The notes: generated by a model from the sequence alone, not told the origin. Positions 23,218 through 32,179 are shown, numbered from the stretch's first letter. The stretch: DNA of 46,013 nt from Phycisphaerae bacterium (GCA_016342495.1 JAEIOG010000034.1:1-46013), one strand, 5' to 3'. Numbers and translations: made by a program.

Positions 23218-25758
23218 CTATATTTCAGTTTTTGTTCCATTTAGTTGTTTTTCAACTAATTTATCCAACAATTTTTTAGCCTCTGGCATTTCTGATCTCT
23301 GCCGCAGACAAATCTTTACTTCTTTGATAGCATCTTCCAGCTGATCAATTTTCTCTAAACATTTAGCACGGGCCAACCGCCAGCTAACCTGAGAATATTC
23401 CAAATCCAAAGCTTTTTTGAAAAAAGCGGCCGCCTGAGCATATTCTTCTTTGCGGACATTTAGATAGGCTAATGACGCAAATACATTAGCAGAGGCATCC
23501 TGGCTGGCTTTTTCCTTAAGAATAGTTTCTATTTCGCTGCGAACCTGTGAAACCAGCTCATGCTTATCATCATCAGTGCTGAGAATATCTGCAACCATGG
23601 AAAGCCATCCGGTATGATCACCTGCCAGCTGAACCGCCAGATCCGGCCTTTGATATTGCAGAATATATAATTCAAACAGCTCGGGTGCAAAATTTCCATC
23701 CAGGCTAAGAACCCGCTGAGCCTTGGCAAACGACTGCTCAATATTCCCTTCTTCACCATCAAGTAATAAGGCCATAAAACCTGCAACAGGATCGCAAGGT
23801 GAAAGTGCATATCCTTTACGAATATTATTGACACCTTCTTTATCACCTAAAATGAAATATTCCAATTGACCTGCCATAGAATAGCTGGGACCAAATGTCG
23901 GACATAAAACATGAAGTTTATGAAACTCTTCAACGATTTTTTCTGTAAAATCAATGGTATCTGGGGTCATCAACAGCTGACCATTTTCATCTGCCACCCG
24001 TGAGATTGAATGCCAACGATAAACATTTAGCCAATGGCCATAATGCACATTTTTCGGATCAGCTTTAGCTGCCATTTCAGCAATACTAATAAGCTCTGCG
24101 TAATCTTCATTATCAGCCAGCCACTGCTTTGTTTCCATTTTCTTTTCCAGCTTCAAGGCCTGATCAAAATAACCTTGACCAATCCGGGCCGCATTAGCAT
24201 CCTTTAAAGCCCAGGACCAGATACCTATAACTGCCAATAGCAATAAGAAATTGACCAGCATTCTGCCAGAACCTGTTTTACTAACTAAAATTTTATCGCT
24301 ATTTGTTTTACGGGCCATATGGCCAATACTAACAATCATACCACCAAACAATGCTGTCAAACAGCCGATAGCAGGTAAATGTTGACCAAAATCGCTTAAG
24401 CTCTGAATCATTACAGCTAAAATCCCAAAGCCCAAACCGAAAACTGCAGAATTAATTGCCAGATAATTATGTGACCTGCCAAAACGTTTAATTGCCCGGA
24501 AATAATTCACCCAGATAATTAAAATAGTCATTAGCAATGCCGCTAAGCCAATTCCACCGGCTTCTTCGGCGGTCTGGGCATATTCATTTTCAGCATGGCC
24601 AGCTAATGCTGCAATTGTTGAACGATCAAACATCGGATAAACAACATCATGGGTCCCCATGCCAGTGCCAAAAACTGGGAATTTCATCCAGGCAACAGAA
24701 ATATCTTTGATTATTTGCATACGTCCGCCTTCAGCTTTATCAGATTCCCTTAGAGTAGCCAGCCGTTCATAGACAGCATCAAAACCCACATAAAGCACAC
24801 AAGTAAAGGCCAATAACGTCATTACCGTAATAACCCAGGTTCTGCCTTCCATTCCACGTTTAAAAGCCATCTTTACCGAAGTAAAACTTCCAGCAATCAA
24901 TAACGCTATCATGCCACCCCGGGTCAATGACAAAAATATGGATGCCATCCCCAGAATAATTATAATAAGTGCAAACCAGACCACCCTTAATCCAGGTGAG
25001 CCAAGCATAGCAATAACTTCTGCAATATCAATGTTTCTTTCATGCCTTAAGGCCCTGCTGAGTTTAACCAAAACCAATGCCAATGCTGCGCCAATCGAAA
25101 GATTCATATACTGGCCAAAATTGCTATGATTTAAGAAAGTACCAGAATTTGCCTTACCATTGGACGGGAAAAGCCACAAAATCTTATCGGTTTCAGTTAA
25201 AACCTGCATTATCGCTATCAAGGCGATAACGCCTGCAATAAAAGTTATCCCCGTCAGCAATCGTTCAATCTGGCGTGAACTGCGATAGACATTTACTACA
25301 ATGACAAACAATGTTGAAACCGCTAAAATCAGACGTAAATTATCCGCAGTCCCATACTCATAAAAACTCAAAGTCATTTTATCGAGCTGTTCTTCAGGGA
25401 TATGGTCTTGCAAAAGTTCTACCTTGGTTTCATAGGTATTACTAGAAACACTTTCTACCATATCTGAAGGTAATTCTACCAACTGAAAAGCTGTCAGCAA
25501 AATAAAAATACCTATCGGCACATAAGCCCAGGTCCATATAAAACGAGTATTTGCAACAAAAAGATATTTTGCAACAAAAACCACAGCCATCAATCCGGTC
25601 ATACCAACAACAACCATCTTACTCCAGGCAGAAACTACCCCCAGAGCCAGAGGCATAAAACCGAGCAATATTATCATCAGCCATTCGATTGTTAAATCAA
25701 ATCGATTGGGCATCTGCTCGGTATATTCCAATTGATTGTTATTAATATTTTTACTCAT
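23218..25758 (-). CDS. O-antigen ligase/polymerase (Wzy_C) family protein fused to TPR region
   Basis: An 846-residue membrane protein. About twelve hydrophobic segments fill residues 25-510; the Wzy_C signature lies in 'SLTRGGMIALLIAGSF' (about 278-293) and the periplasmic loop 'VFGTGMGTHDVVYPMFD' followed by 'GHAENEYAQTAEEAGGIGLAAL', with the conserved Arg and His. From about 530 to 840 the protein is soluble and ends in TPR-like helices ('ASLAYLNVRKEEYAQAAAFFKKALDLE'). WaaL-TPR fusions occur in exopolysaccharide loci of Planctomycetota and XrtA systems. It may ligate polymer to an acceptor or polymerise it, while the TPR part binds export proteins. It lies 36 nt downstream of the phosphatase gene, so is co-transcribed with wza-wzc. 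Confidence 0.8.
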   Translation of the reverse strand: MSKNINNNQLEYTEQMPNRFDLTIEWLMIILLGFMPLALGVVSAWSKMVVVGMTGLMAVVFVAKYLFVANTRFIWTWAYVPIGIFILLTAFQLVELPSDMVESVSSNTYETKVELLQDHIPEEQLDKMTLSFYEYGTADNLRLILAVSTLFVIVVNVYRSSRQIERLLTGITFIAGVIALIAIMQVLTETDKILWLFPSNGKANSGTFLNHSNFGQYMNLSIGAALALVLVKLSRALRHERNIDIAEVIAMLGSPGLRVVWFALIIIILGMASIFLSLTRGGMIALLIAGSFTSVKMAFKRGMEGRTWVITVMTLLAFTCVLYVGFDAVYERLATLRESDKAEGGRMQIIKDISVAWMKFPVFGTGMGTHDVVYPMFDRSTIAALAGHAENEYAQTAEEAGGIGLAALLMTILIIWVNYFRAIKRFGRSHNYLAINSAVFGLGFGILAVMIQSLSDFGQHLPAIGCLTALFGGMIVSIGHMARKTNSDKILVSKTGSGRMLVNFLLLLAVIGIWSWALKDANAARIGQGYFDQALKLEKKMETKQWLADNEDYAELISIAEMAAKADPKNVHYGHWLNVYRWHSISRVADENGQLLMTPDTIDFTEKIVEEFHKLHVLCPTFGPSYSMAGQLEYFILGDKEGVNNIRKGYALSPCDPVAGFMALLLDGEEGNIEQSFAKAQRVLSLDGNFAPELFELYILQYQRPDLAVQLAGDHTGWLSMVADILSTDDDKHELVSQVRSEIETILKEKASQDASANVFASLAYLNVRKEEYAQAAAFFKKALDLEYSQVSWRLARAKCLEKIDQLEDAIKEVKICLRQRSEMPEAKKLLDKLVEKQLNGTKTEI

Positions 25759-25794
25759 AACATATTATTTCACATCTGACATAAATCAAATTTA

Positions 25795-26577
25795 TCAGAC
25801 TTCAGTAATTATCTCCAAAGGTTTAGATGCACAAAACTCAATTGCCTTATTCTGGCCTATTCTCAAACTTATCTCGCTAAAAGCCTCTCTCATTCTCGGT
25901 GATCGCCTTCTAATATCATGAACATCTCCAGCGACGATTATATTTTCATAGTTCTGCAGGAAAAACCAACCTGCTTTTTTGGCACTTTCGCCAAAATCGC
26001 CTAAAAGCGACCCAGCTGTAATCTGCAGGATTGAACCATTTTCCACCCATTTATCCATAAGGCCTGGCTTTGTAGCAAGGGTCAAATGGCGTTCAGGATG
26101 GGTAATTACAGATGTAATACCTTTGTCCTGTAATTGATTAACTATTATGCTAATATCTACAAAAGCCTCATGCGGAAGTTCTAACAGAATATATTTTCCC
26201 CGATCGGCAACTGTCATAATCAGGTCATCTTCGAGCATTTGTACAAGTCTTTCATCCACTCGTACATCAGCGCCCGGCAGAACTTCCAAATCAATTTTTA
26301 ATTCTTTAAGTTTTTTATTCAGATGATTTACTGCACTACGAATATCATCAGCGGTATTATTTTCATAACGCCCTAACTGATGTGGACTAGCGACAACCTT
26401 ATTTATACCATCAGCTACCAAAGCCTGACATATCCCAATCGAACTGTCCATACCGACAGGACCATCATCCATATTTGCCAGACAATGACAATGAACATCG
26501 GTCATCTGAACAGCCAGAGGCTTACGCAAAAACTCTACCGAGCTTTGCAGTTGTTTTGTTCTAAATAATCTTCGCAT
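25795..26577 (-). CDS. CpsB/YwqE-type PHP-domain tyrosine phosphatase
   Basis: A 260-residue PHP-fold metal-dependent phosphatase that removes phosphate from the tyrosine cluster of the polysaccharide co-polymerase kinase. Metal-site motifs are visible: 'TDVHCHCLANMDDGP' (about 26-40), 'ASPHQ' (about 63-67), 'LPGADVRVDERL', 'THPERH' (about 158-163) and 'VAGDVHDIRRRSPRM'. YwqE/CpsB proteins carry the same string of His and Asp residues. It is directly downstream of the Wzc-like kinase (about 90 nt), the expected enzyme-substrate pair. AAGAAG precedes the start. It acts in the cytoplasm to cycle Wzc phosphorylation and so control EPS chain length or export. Confidence 0.9.
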   Translation of the reverse strand: MRRLFRTKQLQSSVEFLRKPLAVQMTDVHCHCLANMDDGPVGMDSSIGICQALVADGINKVVASPHQLGRYENNTADDIRSAVNHLNKKLKELKIDLEVLPGADVRVDERLVQMLEDDLIMTVADRGKYILLELPHEAFVDISIIVNQLQDKGITSVITHPERHLTLATKPGLMDKWVENGSILQITAGSLLGDFGESAKKAGWFFLQNYENIIVAGDVHDIRRRSPRMREAFSEISLRIGQNKAIEFCASKPLEIITEV

Positions 26578-26666
26578 ATCTTCTTAAAGTAATGCCTCAA
26601 AAAATATCAAATTCTAATATTGACTTAAATCAATTACTATAACTGATTTTCACAATTTCAATTTAT

Positions 26667-28841
26667 CTAAACCTTAGCAGCTCCGGATCCATTAATCTTA
26701 TGGCCATAACCATAACCATAACCATAACCATAACCGCTGTAATATCCATACTTACCTTTACCGGGTTTAACATCATTTACGATAGCACCCAGCAAATGGG
26801 CTCCAACGCTGACTAAACCTTCGCGAGCCTGTTGTGAAGCCTTCTGGGTTGATTTATTGGCTCGAACAACCAAAATTGTCACATCACACATCGCCGCTAA
26901 TATCCGTGAATCGGTAACTGCCATTACCGGTGGGGAATCAATGACAATACGATCATATTTTTCGCTAAGTTGCCTGATAGTTTCAGCGAAAGCGTCGCTA
27001 CTCAATAATTCTGATGGATTTACTGGTATCGGTCCACAGCTGATAAAGCTAAGTTTATCCTGAGTTGTTGGACGAATAACATTTTCCAGTTTTTCCTGCC
27101 CTGCCAGCACACTTGACAAACCAGGTTCCTGATCAGCATCAAATATCGCATGTTGGGTAGGTTTACGAAAATCACAATCCAGCACAATAGTTTTTTGACC
27201 TGCCTGAGCCATAGTTGCTGCCAGATTGCTAACCAGGGTTGATTTACCTTCACCTGGTGCTGGCGATGTAACAACAATAGTCTTAGCATTACCTTCAGGT
27301 ACGCCAAAATAAACCGCTGTTCTAACAGTTTTATATGCTTCAGCTGTCTGGCTCATTGGCTCTTGAACTACAATATTGCCACGTTGGACAACTGTCTTTT
27401 TACCCTTTTTCATACTTGGAATAACACCTAATACCGGCACTCCAAGAACAGCTGCTACTTCTTCACTGGATCTTAGACAATGATCCATCCAGTCACGCAC
27501 CAAAGCCCCCCCCACGCCAAGCATCATCCCCAAAACCATCGCCATCGCCAATAAACGACTACGCTGAGGTTTGATCGGATTTTCACCTGCACGGGCAAAT
27601 TCCAATGGTTTGATATTCAATGCACCAGTATCTTCGGTAACTTTTAATTCTTTGATACGGCTGTCTAAGATATCACAAAGATTTTCAGTTCTTTTTAATT
27701 CTGATTCTATAATAGCCAACTCAGCTGCTTTGGTGTTAAGCTCTTGAGCCAAATCACGCTGGGCATGAACCTGAGTAGCGAATTCTTTTTCCTGCTGAAT
27801 TGCAGCCTGCCAATTCTGATGCAATACTTCCAAATAAGCCAAACCGCGTTCATCTTCGATTTTCTCGAGTTTGGTTTGAACCTGAACCAATTTTGTATCG
27901 ATGGTCTTGATACCAGGATGGGTAGGATTTATTTTCCTAAGCAAATCAGTTCTATGCATTTCAAGCTGATTCTTTTCAGTTTGAAGCTGAGTTTCTTCCT
28001 GATTCATCGAAATATAAACGTTGGATCGTTGGCTTTCGATAAGCTGTTTGAGTTTTTCAGGGTCATTGCTCATAGTCTTGGCGGCTTCATGTAGACCTTT
28101 AGCTTTGATCGTTACGATTGTTGCTTCGGTATGAGCGGTCATAAGACGATTCAAATTTTCGATCAGGACATTATTGCCACGGCCATCTTCTAAGGACAAC
28201 TCTTTATTATCAACTTTAAAATTCAAAACCGCCTGATAGCTATCATTCAGCTCTTTATCACGCTTAGTTTTTTCAGTGGTAAGAATTTCCAGAACCTTTG
28301 AAGCAGTGCCCTTTTGAGTATCGGAAAAATCATTTTGATATTCTTCCACAACTTTATTAACAATCACCGCTGCTTCTTCGGGATAAGGAGATTCAAATGT
28401 GACGCTGATAATATCATCCTTTTTTCCTACGTCAACCCTAATAGCCTTTCGCAGATAAGCTACTCGATTGTCAATATTTAAGAATGTGTCGTAGCGAGTT
28501 ATTTCACTGTCACTGACAACTTTTTCCAAGATCTGCGGTCTAGTCAGCAAGCTTGCCTGAGTATACAGGTAATTTTTGCTTTGAGTCATGACCCCTTCCA
28601 TTTCGGTCATAATCTTTGGGCCGCGCTGTTCTACATAAATCCGGGCGGTACTGGAATAAATCGGTGTAGCCTTGGAAATATAAATAATCGCACCAGCAAC
28701 ACAAACTATCACCGACAACAGCACCAACCAATGATTACGCCAAATGATAGTCAACAGGCTATCACCTTGAATTTCACCAGCGAATTGCTCAGAGCCAGCT
28801 TCCATATCTTGATTTATTTCATTATTATGTCTGATATTCAT
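26667..28841 (-). CDS. wzc: Wzc-like polysaccharide co-polymerase with BY-kinase domain
   Basis: A 724-residue inner-membrane co-polymerase fused to a bacterial tyrosine kinase. First membrane segment about 35-55, Wzz domain to about 200, long coiled-coil periplasmic region (about 200-420), and second membrane segment about 425-445. The kinase has Walker A 'GEGKST' (530-535), Walker A' 'VLDCDFRKP' (about 553-561) and Walker B 'IVIDSPP' (about 632-638). The tail has eight tyrosines in a Tyr-Gly repeat (about 698-712), the autophosphorylation cluster. It lies 9 nt after wza and is paired with a PHP phosphatase downstream. The tail is encoded by a hexanucleotide repeat. It probably controls chain length and, with Wza, forms the export channel. 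Confidence 0.95.
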   Translation of the reverse strand: MNIRHNNEINQDMEAGSEQFAGEIQGDSLLTIIWRNHWLVLLSVIVCVAGAIIYISKATPIYSSTARIYVEQRGPKIMTEMEGVMTQSKNYLYTQASLLTRPQILEKVVSDSEITRYDTFLNIDNRVAYLRKAIRVDVGKKDDIISVTFESPYPEEAAVIVNKVVEEYQNDFSDTQKGTASKVLEILTTEKTKRDKELNDSYQAVLNFKVDNKELSLEDGRGNNVLIENLNRLMTAHTEATIVTIKAKGLHEAAKTMSNDPEKLKQLIESQRSNVYISMNQEETQLQTEKNQLEMHRTDLLRKINPTHPGIKTIDTKLVQVQTKLEKIEDERGLAYLEVLHQNWQAAIQQEKEFATQVHAQRDLAQELNTKAAELAIIESELKRTENLCDILDSRIKELKVTEDTGALNIKPLEFARAGENPIKPQRSRLLAMAMVLGMMLGVGGALVRDWMDHCLRSSEEVAAVLGVPVLGVIPSMKKGKKTVVQRGNIVVQEPMSQTAEAYKTVRTAVYFGVPEGNAKTIVVTSPAPGEGKSTLVSNLAATMAQAGQKTIVLDCDFRKPTQHAIFDADQEPGLSSVLAGQEKLENVIRPTTQDKLSFISCGPIPVNPSELLSSDAFAETIRQLSEKYDRIVIDSPPVMAVTDSRILAAMCDVTILVVRANKSTQKASQQAREGLVSVGAHLLGAIVNDVKPGKGKYGYYSGYGYGYGYGYGHKINGSGAAKV
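26704..26733 (-). repeat. Hexanucleotide repeat encoding the Tyr-Gly tail of Wzc
   Basis: Five perfect copies of ccataa (plus strand) encode Gly-Tyr pairs on the minus strand. Changes of copy number by slippage would keep the frame and change the number of phosphorylatable tyrosines by one each. Confidence 0.9.
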
Positions 28842-28850
28842 GTATTTGAT

Positions 28851-29975
28851 CTATTCTCGCGTTGTTGTATCTCTTCCCTGCAAATAACGATATTGCACAC
28901 CCGAAGCCATACCAAAATTGAATTTAAATACCTCGGCAAACATTAACCGGGATTTAGTCCGACTAGTCTGCTCCAGTGAAACTACATCACCAGGCCTTAT
29001 TTTCACAGTGGAAGCATTAGCAATACCTTCGCCATCAAGCTTAAAGGTTGCATCAATAATTTCACCTGCCTCATTCATACGGTAAACCCTGATATACTGT
29101 GGATCTGCTACATCATTTACCCCACCGGCAAAAGCAATAGCTTGAAATACATTATATTGGCTTTCAGATGGATAAGGAAAAGCTCCCGGACGCCTAACCA
29201 GACCTATAACGGTAAATACCTCCGGCGTCAAAGGCTCCACCTCCACAATGTCACCTTTGGCTAAGGCAATATCGGCAAAAGGAATACTAAAACCCTTAAC
29301 AGGTAATATCAAAGGTTCCTGGCCGCCTTGAGCATTAGTTTTTTTTATAGTAATGGCACTGGCACCATCGCCAACAATTCCGCCAGCTTTCATCAAAAGT
29401 GCAATCAGTGACATTTCATCATTGCGAAGCCTATAAGTTCCTGCTGCATTAACTGCACCAATAATTGATACGCTTTGGGTATGATATTCAGCGACCTGAG
29501 CGATAATCGATGGACGATCCGGAACATATTTGGGATAATAAGCTTTTATTATCAGCTGTTCAATCTCATCTAAATCTTTTCCCGCAACTTTTATCTGACC
29601 AACGATAGGCAAGGTGATTTCACCTTGTTTACTGACACGACATGAATAATTAGTTATTTCATCTAAGTATTGAGGACTAACAGAAGTCAATACTGATGGT
29701 AAATGTAAAGTGAGCACATCGCCAATGACTACCCGATAAATATCATCAGCAACTTGCGCCTGCAATAATGCATCCCGATCCAGTACAGGCATTACAGGTC
29801 CAGCGTCTAGAAATTTGCGGTACTGTTCTGAGTCCACTAATTTCGGACTTTTGCAACCTGTAAGCAAAACTAAAGTAAACAAAACCATAAGCACAAAACT
29901 AGCGCTTACAGTTGAATTAATCTTCAACTGATTCACAAACTTCTTCTTTCTTAGGCGTTGCCGGCACACTTCCAT
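28851..29975 (-). CDS. wza: Wza-type outer-membrane polysaccharide export lipoprotein
   Basis: An OPX family export protein. A hydrophobic signal segment ends in the lipobox 'LLTGC' (Cys 41 from the ATG at 29975). The PES domain follows with 'YRVVIGDVLTLHLPSVL' and 'CRVSKQGEITLPIVGQIKVAG' (about 85-150), then SLBB repeats ('VSIIGAVNAAGTYRL' and 'FTVIGLVRRPGAFPYP', about 170-290). Length 374 aa is typical. It forms the periplasm-spanning or outer-membrane channel for the polymer, together with Wzc. Start choice is open: ATG 29975 has a poor Shine-Dalgarno and lies in a hairpin loop, while a GTG at 29936 would give a more usual 27-residue lipoprotein signal peptide. Confidence 0.92.
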   Translation of the reverse strand: MEVCRQRLRKKKFVNQLKINSTVSASFVLMVLFTLVLLTGCKSPKLVDSEQYRKFLDAGPVMPVLDRDALLQAQVADDIYRVVIGDVLTLHLPSVLTSVSPQYLDEITNYSCRVSKQGEITLPIVGQIKVAGKDLDEIEQLIIKAYYPKYVPDRPSIIAQVAEYHTQSVSIIGAVNAAGTYRLRNDEMSLIALLMKAGGIVGDGASAITIKKTNAQGGQEPLILPVKGFSIPFADIALAKGDIVEVEPLTPEVFTVIGLVRRPGAFPYPSESQYNVFQAIAFAGGVNDVADPQYIRVYRMNEAGEIIDATFKLDGEGIANASTVKIRPGDVVSLEQTSRTKSRLMFAEVFKFNFGMASGVQYRYLQGRDTTTRE

Positions 29976-29987
29976 TTATCCGGCAAC
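29957..29987 (-). promoter_or_regulatory. 8-bp perfect hairpin around the annotated wza start
   Basis: gttgccgg (29957-29964) and ccggcaac (29980-29987) are exact reverse complements with a 15-nt loop that contains the ATG at 29975. It could hide this start, or be a leader structure if the GTG at 29936 is the real start. No T-run follows. Confidence 0.45.
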
Positions 29988-30092
29988 CTGTTTATTTATC
30001 TAAGCCAACTCCCTCTGACCAAAAACTTAATAAAAATTCGCAGCACTGCACATCACAACTACACCAAACATACATTATTGGCACAAATGCAA

Positions 30093-30476
30093 TTAAAACA
30101 ATGTCGGCCTGGATGGACTTCGCAATACCGGTCTGTAGTTAACTACAATCGGCGTATAGCTAGCTGTCCGAATTATTTCGTCGTCAAACTGACGAGTCAG
30201 AAATGTTGCTTCACCTGGGGCTGCAGAATATACTGGTGTATATGCTGTAGACTTGCTTGCAATTATAGGACTACCACTAGCTGAGATTGGCTCTGAGACT
30301 TCAGTCGCCTTCTCTTCCTTTGTTGCAGTAGTTGTTGTGAAGGGATTAAAACGCAGATAGCTAGCTGCTTTCTGGTCAGTTACCTGTGCTCTGCGGACAT
30401 TAAATCTTGCCGCATCAGCACGCTGGGTTATCCCAACTAAAGTGAACACTATCAAAATGATCATCAATTTCTTCAT
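30093..30476 (-). CDS. Small secreted protein, first gene of the EPS operon
   Basis: A 127-residue protein that I do not recognise. A clear Sec signal peptide (MKKLMIILIVFTLVGITQRADA, cleavage near residue 22) is followed by a low-complexity mature part of about 105 residues rich in Thr, Ser, Ala and Pro, with 'NPFTTTTATKEEKATEV' in the middle and a basic end 'RPVLRSPSRPTLF'. No cysteine is present in the mature part, so it is not a lipoprotein. GAGG precedes the ATG. A sigma70-like promoter lies about 90 nt upstream, so this is the promoter-proximal gene, 117 nt before wza. It could be a matrix or export-accessory protein. Homologs may be confined to related bacteria; this is a guess. Confidence 0.65.
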   Translation of the reverse strand: MKKLMIILIVFTLVGITQRADAARFNVRRAQVTDQKAASYLRFNPFTTTTATKEEKATEVSEPISASGSPIIASKSTAYTPVYSAAPGEATFLTRQFDDEIIRTASYTPIVVNYRPVLRSPSRPTLF

Positions 30477-30572
30477 AAAGAACCTCTTTCCTTTTACAAA
30501 ACTATTCTAAAAACTATACTTAACTAATACTCTATCGACAGAAAAACACTTTTAATTCACTATACTCAATCA

Positions 30573-30601
30573 AATATACACATATACTCGCGGTTAGTCA
30601 A
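30573..30601 (-). promoter_or_regulatory. Sigma70-like promoter of the EPS operon
   Basis: On the minus strand TTGACT (30596-30601) and TATATT (30573-30578) are separated by exactly 17 bp. Each differs from consensus by one base. The start would be near 30566, giving a leader of about 90 nt before the signal-peptide protein gene. It is the best promoter seen in the window. Confidence 0.65.
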
Positions 30602-30690
30602 CAAAAATACTGGAGAAACTAGTACCCACCCTAGTAATTTATACTTCTGAATAGTCCCCAATTTTCCCAAGCTAACGCAAAAATTAAAGC

Positions 30691-30729
30691 AAAGTTTACT
30701 TTTAAGCATATTATAACAAAGTTAACTTT
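30691..30729. promoter_or_regulatory. Pair of 12-bp palindromes upstream of the EPS promoter
   Basis: aaagttaacttt (30718-30729) is a perfect palindrome and aaagtttacttt (30691-30702) differs from it by one base. Their centres are 27 bp apart, about 90-130 bp upstream of the -35 box. Two like sites upstream of a promoter suggest binding sites for a dimeric activator or repressor of EPS genes. Confidence 0.45.
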
Positions 30730-30778
30730 AAACCTGCAACATCTATTTATGTAAAAAAAAATTAAAATTATAAAAAAA

Positions 30779-31969
30779 TCATCCTATTCTCTTTGCCAGT
30801 TTTGCTGCCAATGTCATATCCTGCTCAACATAAATAAGAGTTGTAGAGATACTAGAATGCCCCAACATCGCAGAAGCCGTTTTAATATCAAACTCCCGCT
30901 CTGCACGGGTTGCTGCAGTATGTCTAAGCTGGTATGGAGTCCACGGCTTATCAATTTTCCCATCATCCATTGCCTGAAGTACCCCATACCTTATTGCTTT
31001 GCGGTAAGTATCTGACATATAAGATTCCCGTAATCTTTCATAGCCGCCGGTCATTTTCTTCTTAACGGCCTTAATTGACTCAACAGGCTTAAACATATAA
31101 TCCTGAGGATCTCTATTCATATAAGGTTTTAATAACCTCTGGGCCTCTGGCCCCAAATATATCTCACGTTTTTTTCCTAAATATGCGGTTTTATGCTTAT
31201 GGTCACCAGTTTTTTTGTCTGTAGGCCTGTAAATCCATACTCCATCAAATCCTTCACAGGATTTTTCAATGTCAATTGGCCTCATAATAACCAGTTCACC
31301 GGGGCGCATTCCAGTTAGCAGCTGGACCTGCACCATTGTCGATATAACCGGTGATACATATTGCAGTGTTGCCTGAACATCTTCGACAGGGACCGGCCTT
31401 ACCGGTTCATGATCAATAGCCTTAGTTCTGCCTTTTTTTAAGGCTTCAACAGTGCGTAATGATTCATATACTGAAGATGGCACCATCTCTTCACTTACGG
31501 CCCACTTGAACATCCTGCGTATTACATTAACCCTGCGATTTATCTCTCTTCTGCAAAGTCTACCACAATCAACCATTTGCTGACGTACACGCTTTAACTT
31601 TCTGGGCCCAAAGTCGCAGGCATTATTCAATGCAAATTCACTTTTAATCAAAGCTCTCATGGACAGTTCAACATTACTAGCTTCACTGGAGGTTTCAGCC
31701 GGATAATATCCCTTGGCAAATTCAATATATATTTTCGCCAGAGTTTTCAAATTGCCTTCAAAAACATTACCTAATTCCTGCCTTTTTAATTCGTTGTCCC
31801 ACACAACCTGTGCCAGATATTTTGCAGTTTCCAGATCAGTGGTGGCAAACACAGCCCCTTCTGGTAATAAAGCACGCGTTACATATTTAACTGTGCCGGG
31901 TAGTTTGTATTTATAGTAGTACCGCTCACCCCTCTTTAATAAAAACCCTCTGTAAGTGAACTTCTTCAA
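30779..31969 (-). CDS. Tyrosine recombinase/integrase
   Basis: A 396-residue site-specific recombinase of the phage integrase family. The N-terminal SAM-like core-binding part spans about 70-160, and the catalytic domain has Arg 222 ('LTGMRPGELV'), Arg 349 ('YQLRHTAATR'), His 371 ('LGHSS') and the nucleophile Tyr 380 ('TTLIYVEQ'). The usual first His of the HxxR box is Tyr here (YQLR, residue 346), a substitution tolerated in some members. It lies about 210 bp from a tRNA-Thr 3' fragment, the expected position for an island integrase. Transcription runs away from the att site towards the EPS locus, whose first gene is about 300 bp further on in the same direction. Confidence 0.9.
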   Translation of the reverse strand: MKKFTYRGFLLKRGERYYYKYKLPGTVKYVTRALLPEGAVFATTDLETAKYLAQVVWDNELKRQELGNVFEGNLKTLAKIYIEFAKGYYPAETSSEASNVELSMRALIKSEFALNNACDFGPRKLKRVRQQMVDCGRLCRREINRRVNVIRRMFKWAVSEEMVPSSVYESLRTVEALKKGRTKAIDHEPVRPVPVEDVQATLQYVSPVISTMVQVQLLTGMRPGELVIMRPIDIEKSCEGFDGVWIYRPTDKKTGDHKHKTAYLGKKREIYLGPEAQRLLKPYMNRDPQDYMFKPVESIKAVKKKMTGGYERLRESYMSDTYRKAIRYGVLQAMDDGKIDKPWTPYQLRHTAATRAEREFDIKTASAMLGHSSISTTLIYVEQDMTLAAKLAKRIG

Positions 31970-32081
31970 TGTTTTGCTCCTTTCAAAAATCTCATATTCA
32001 TAAGTATGAACTATTTTTTTGTCTGAAACCTATGAATCAGAAAAAATTATTGGATTTTTTCCAAAAATTCGCAAAACACCT

Positions 32082-32099
32082 TGTCACATTCATGTCACA
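32082..32099. repeat. Direct repeats TGTCACA, possible integrase arm sites
   Basis: tgtcaca at 32082-32088 and again at 32093-32099, 11 bp apart (one helical turn), lie between the integrase start and the tRNA fragment. Arm-type recombinase sites often have this form. The assignment is a guess from position. Confidence 0.3.
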
Positions 32100-32179
32100 A
32101 TTATCTCAAAAAAATCACCACATTTCATAAAACCTTTGTTAGCAAGCAGTTATGGCAGCCCGGAAACCTACTTTCGGTT

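Larger units (their letters stand above)
30477..30778. other. Control region of the EPS operon
   Basis: 302-bp AT-rich spacer between the integrase stop and the first EPS gene. It holds the promoter (30573-30601) and two 12-bp palindromes (30691-30729), listed separately. No gene is supported. Confidence 0.6.

Noticed and set aside
26667-26740. CRISPR-like array at the ccataa repeats
   Set aside because: Units are 6 bp without spacers and encode the Tyr-Gly tail of Wzc.
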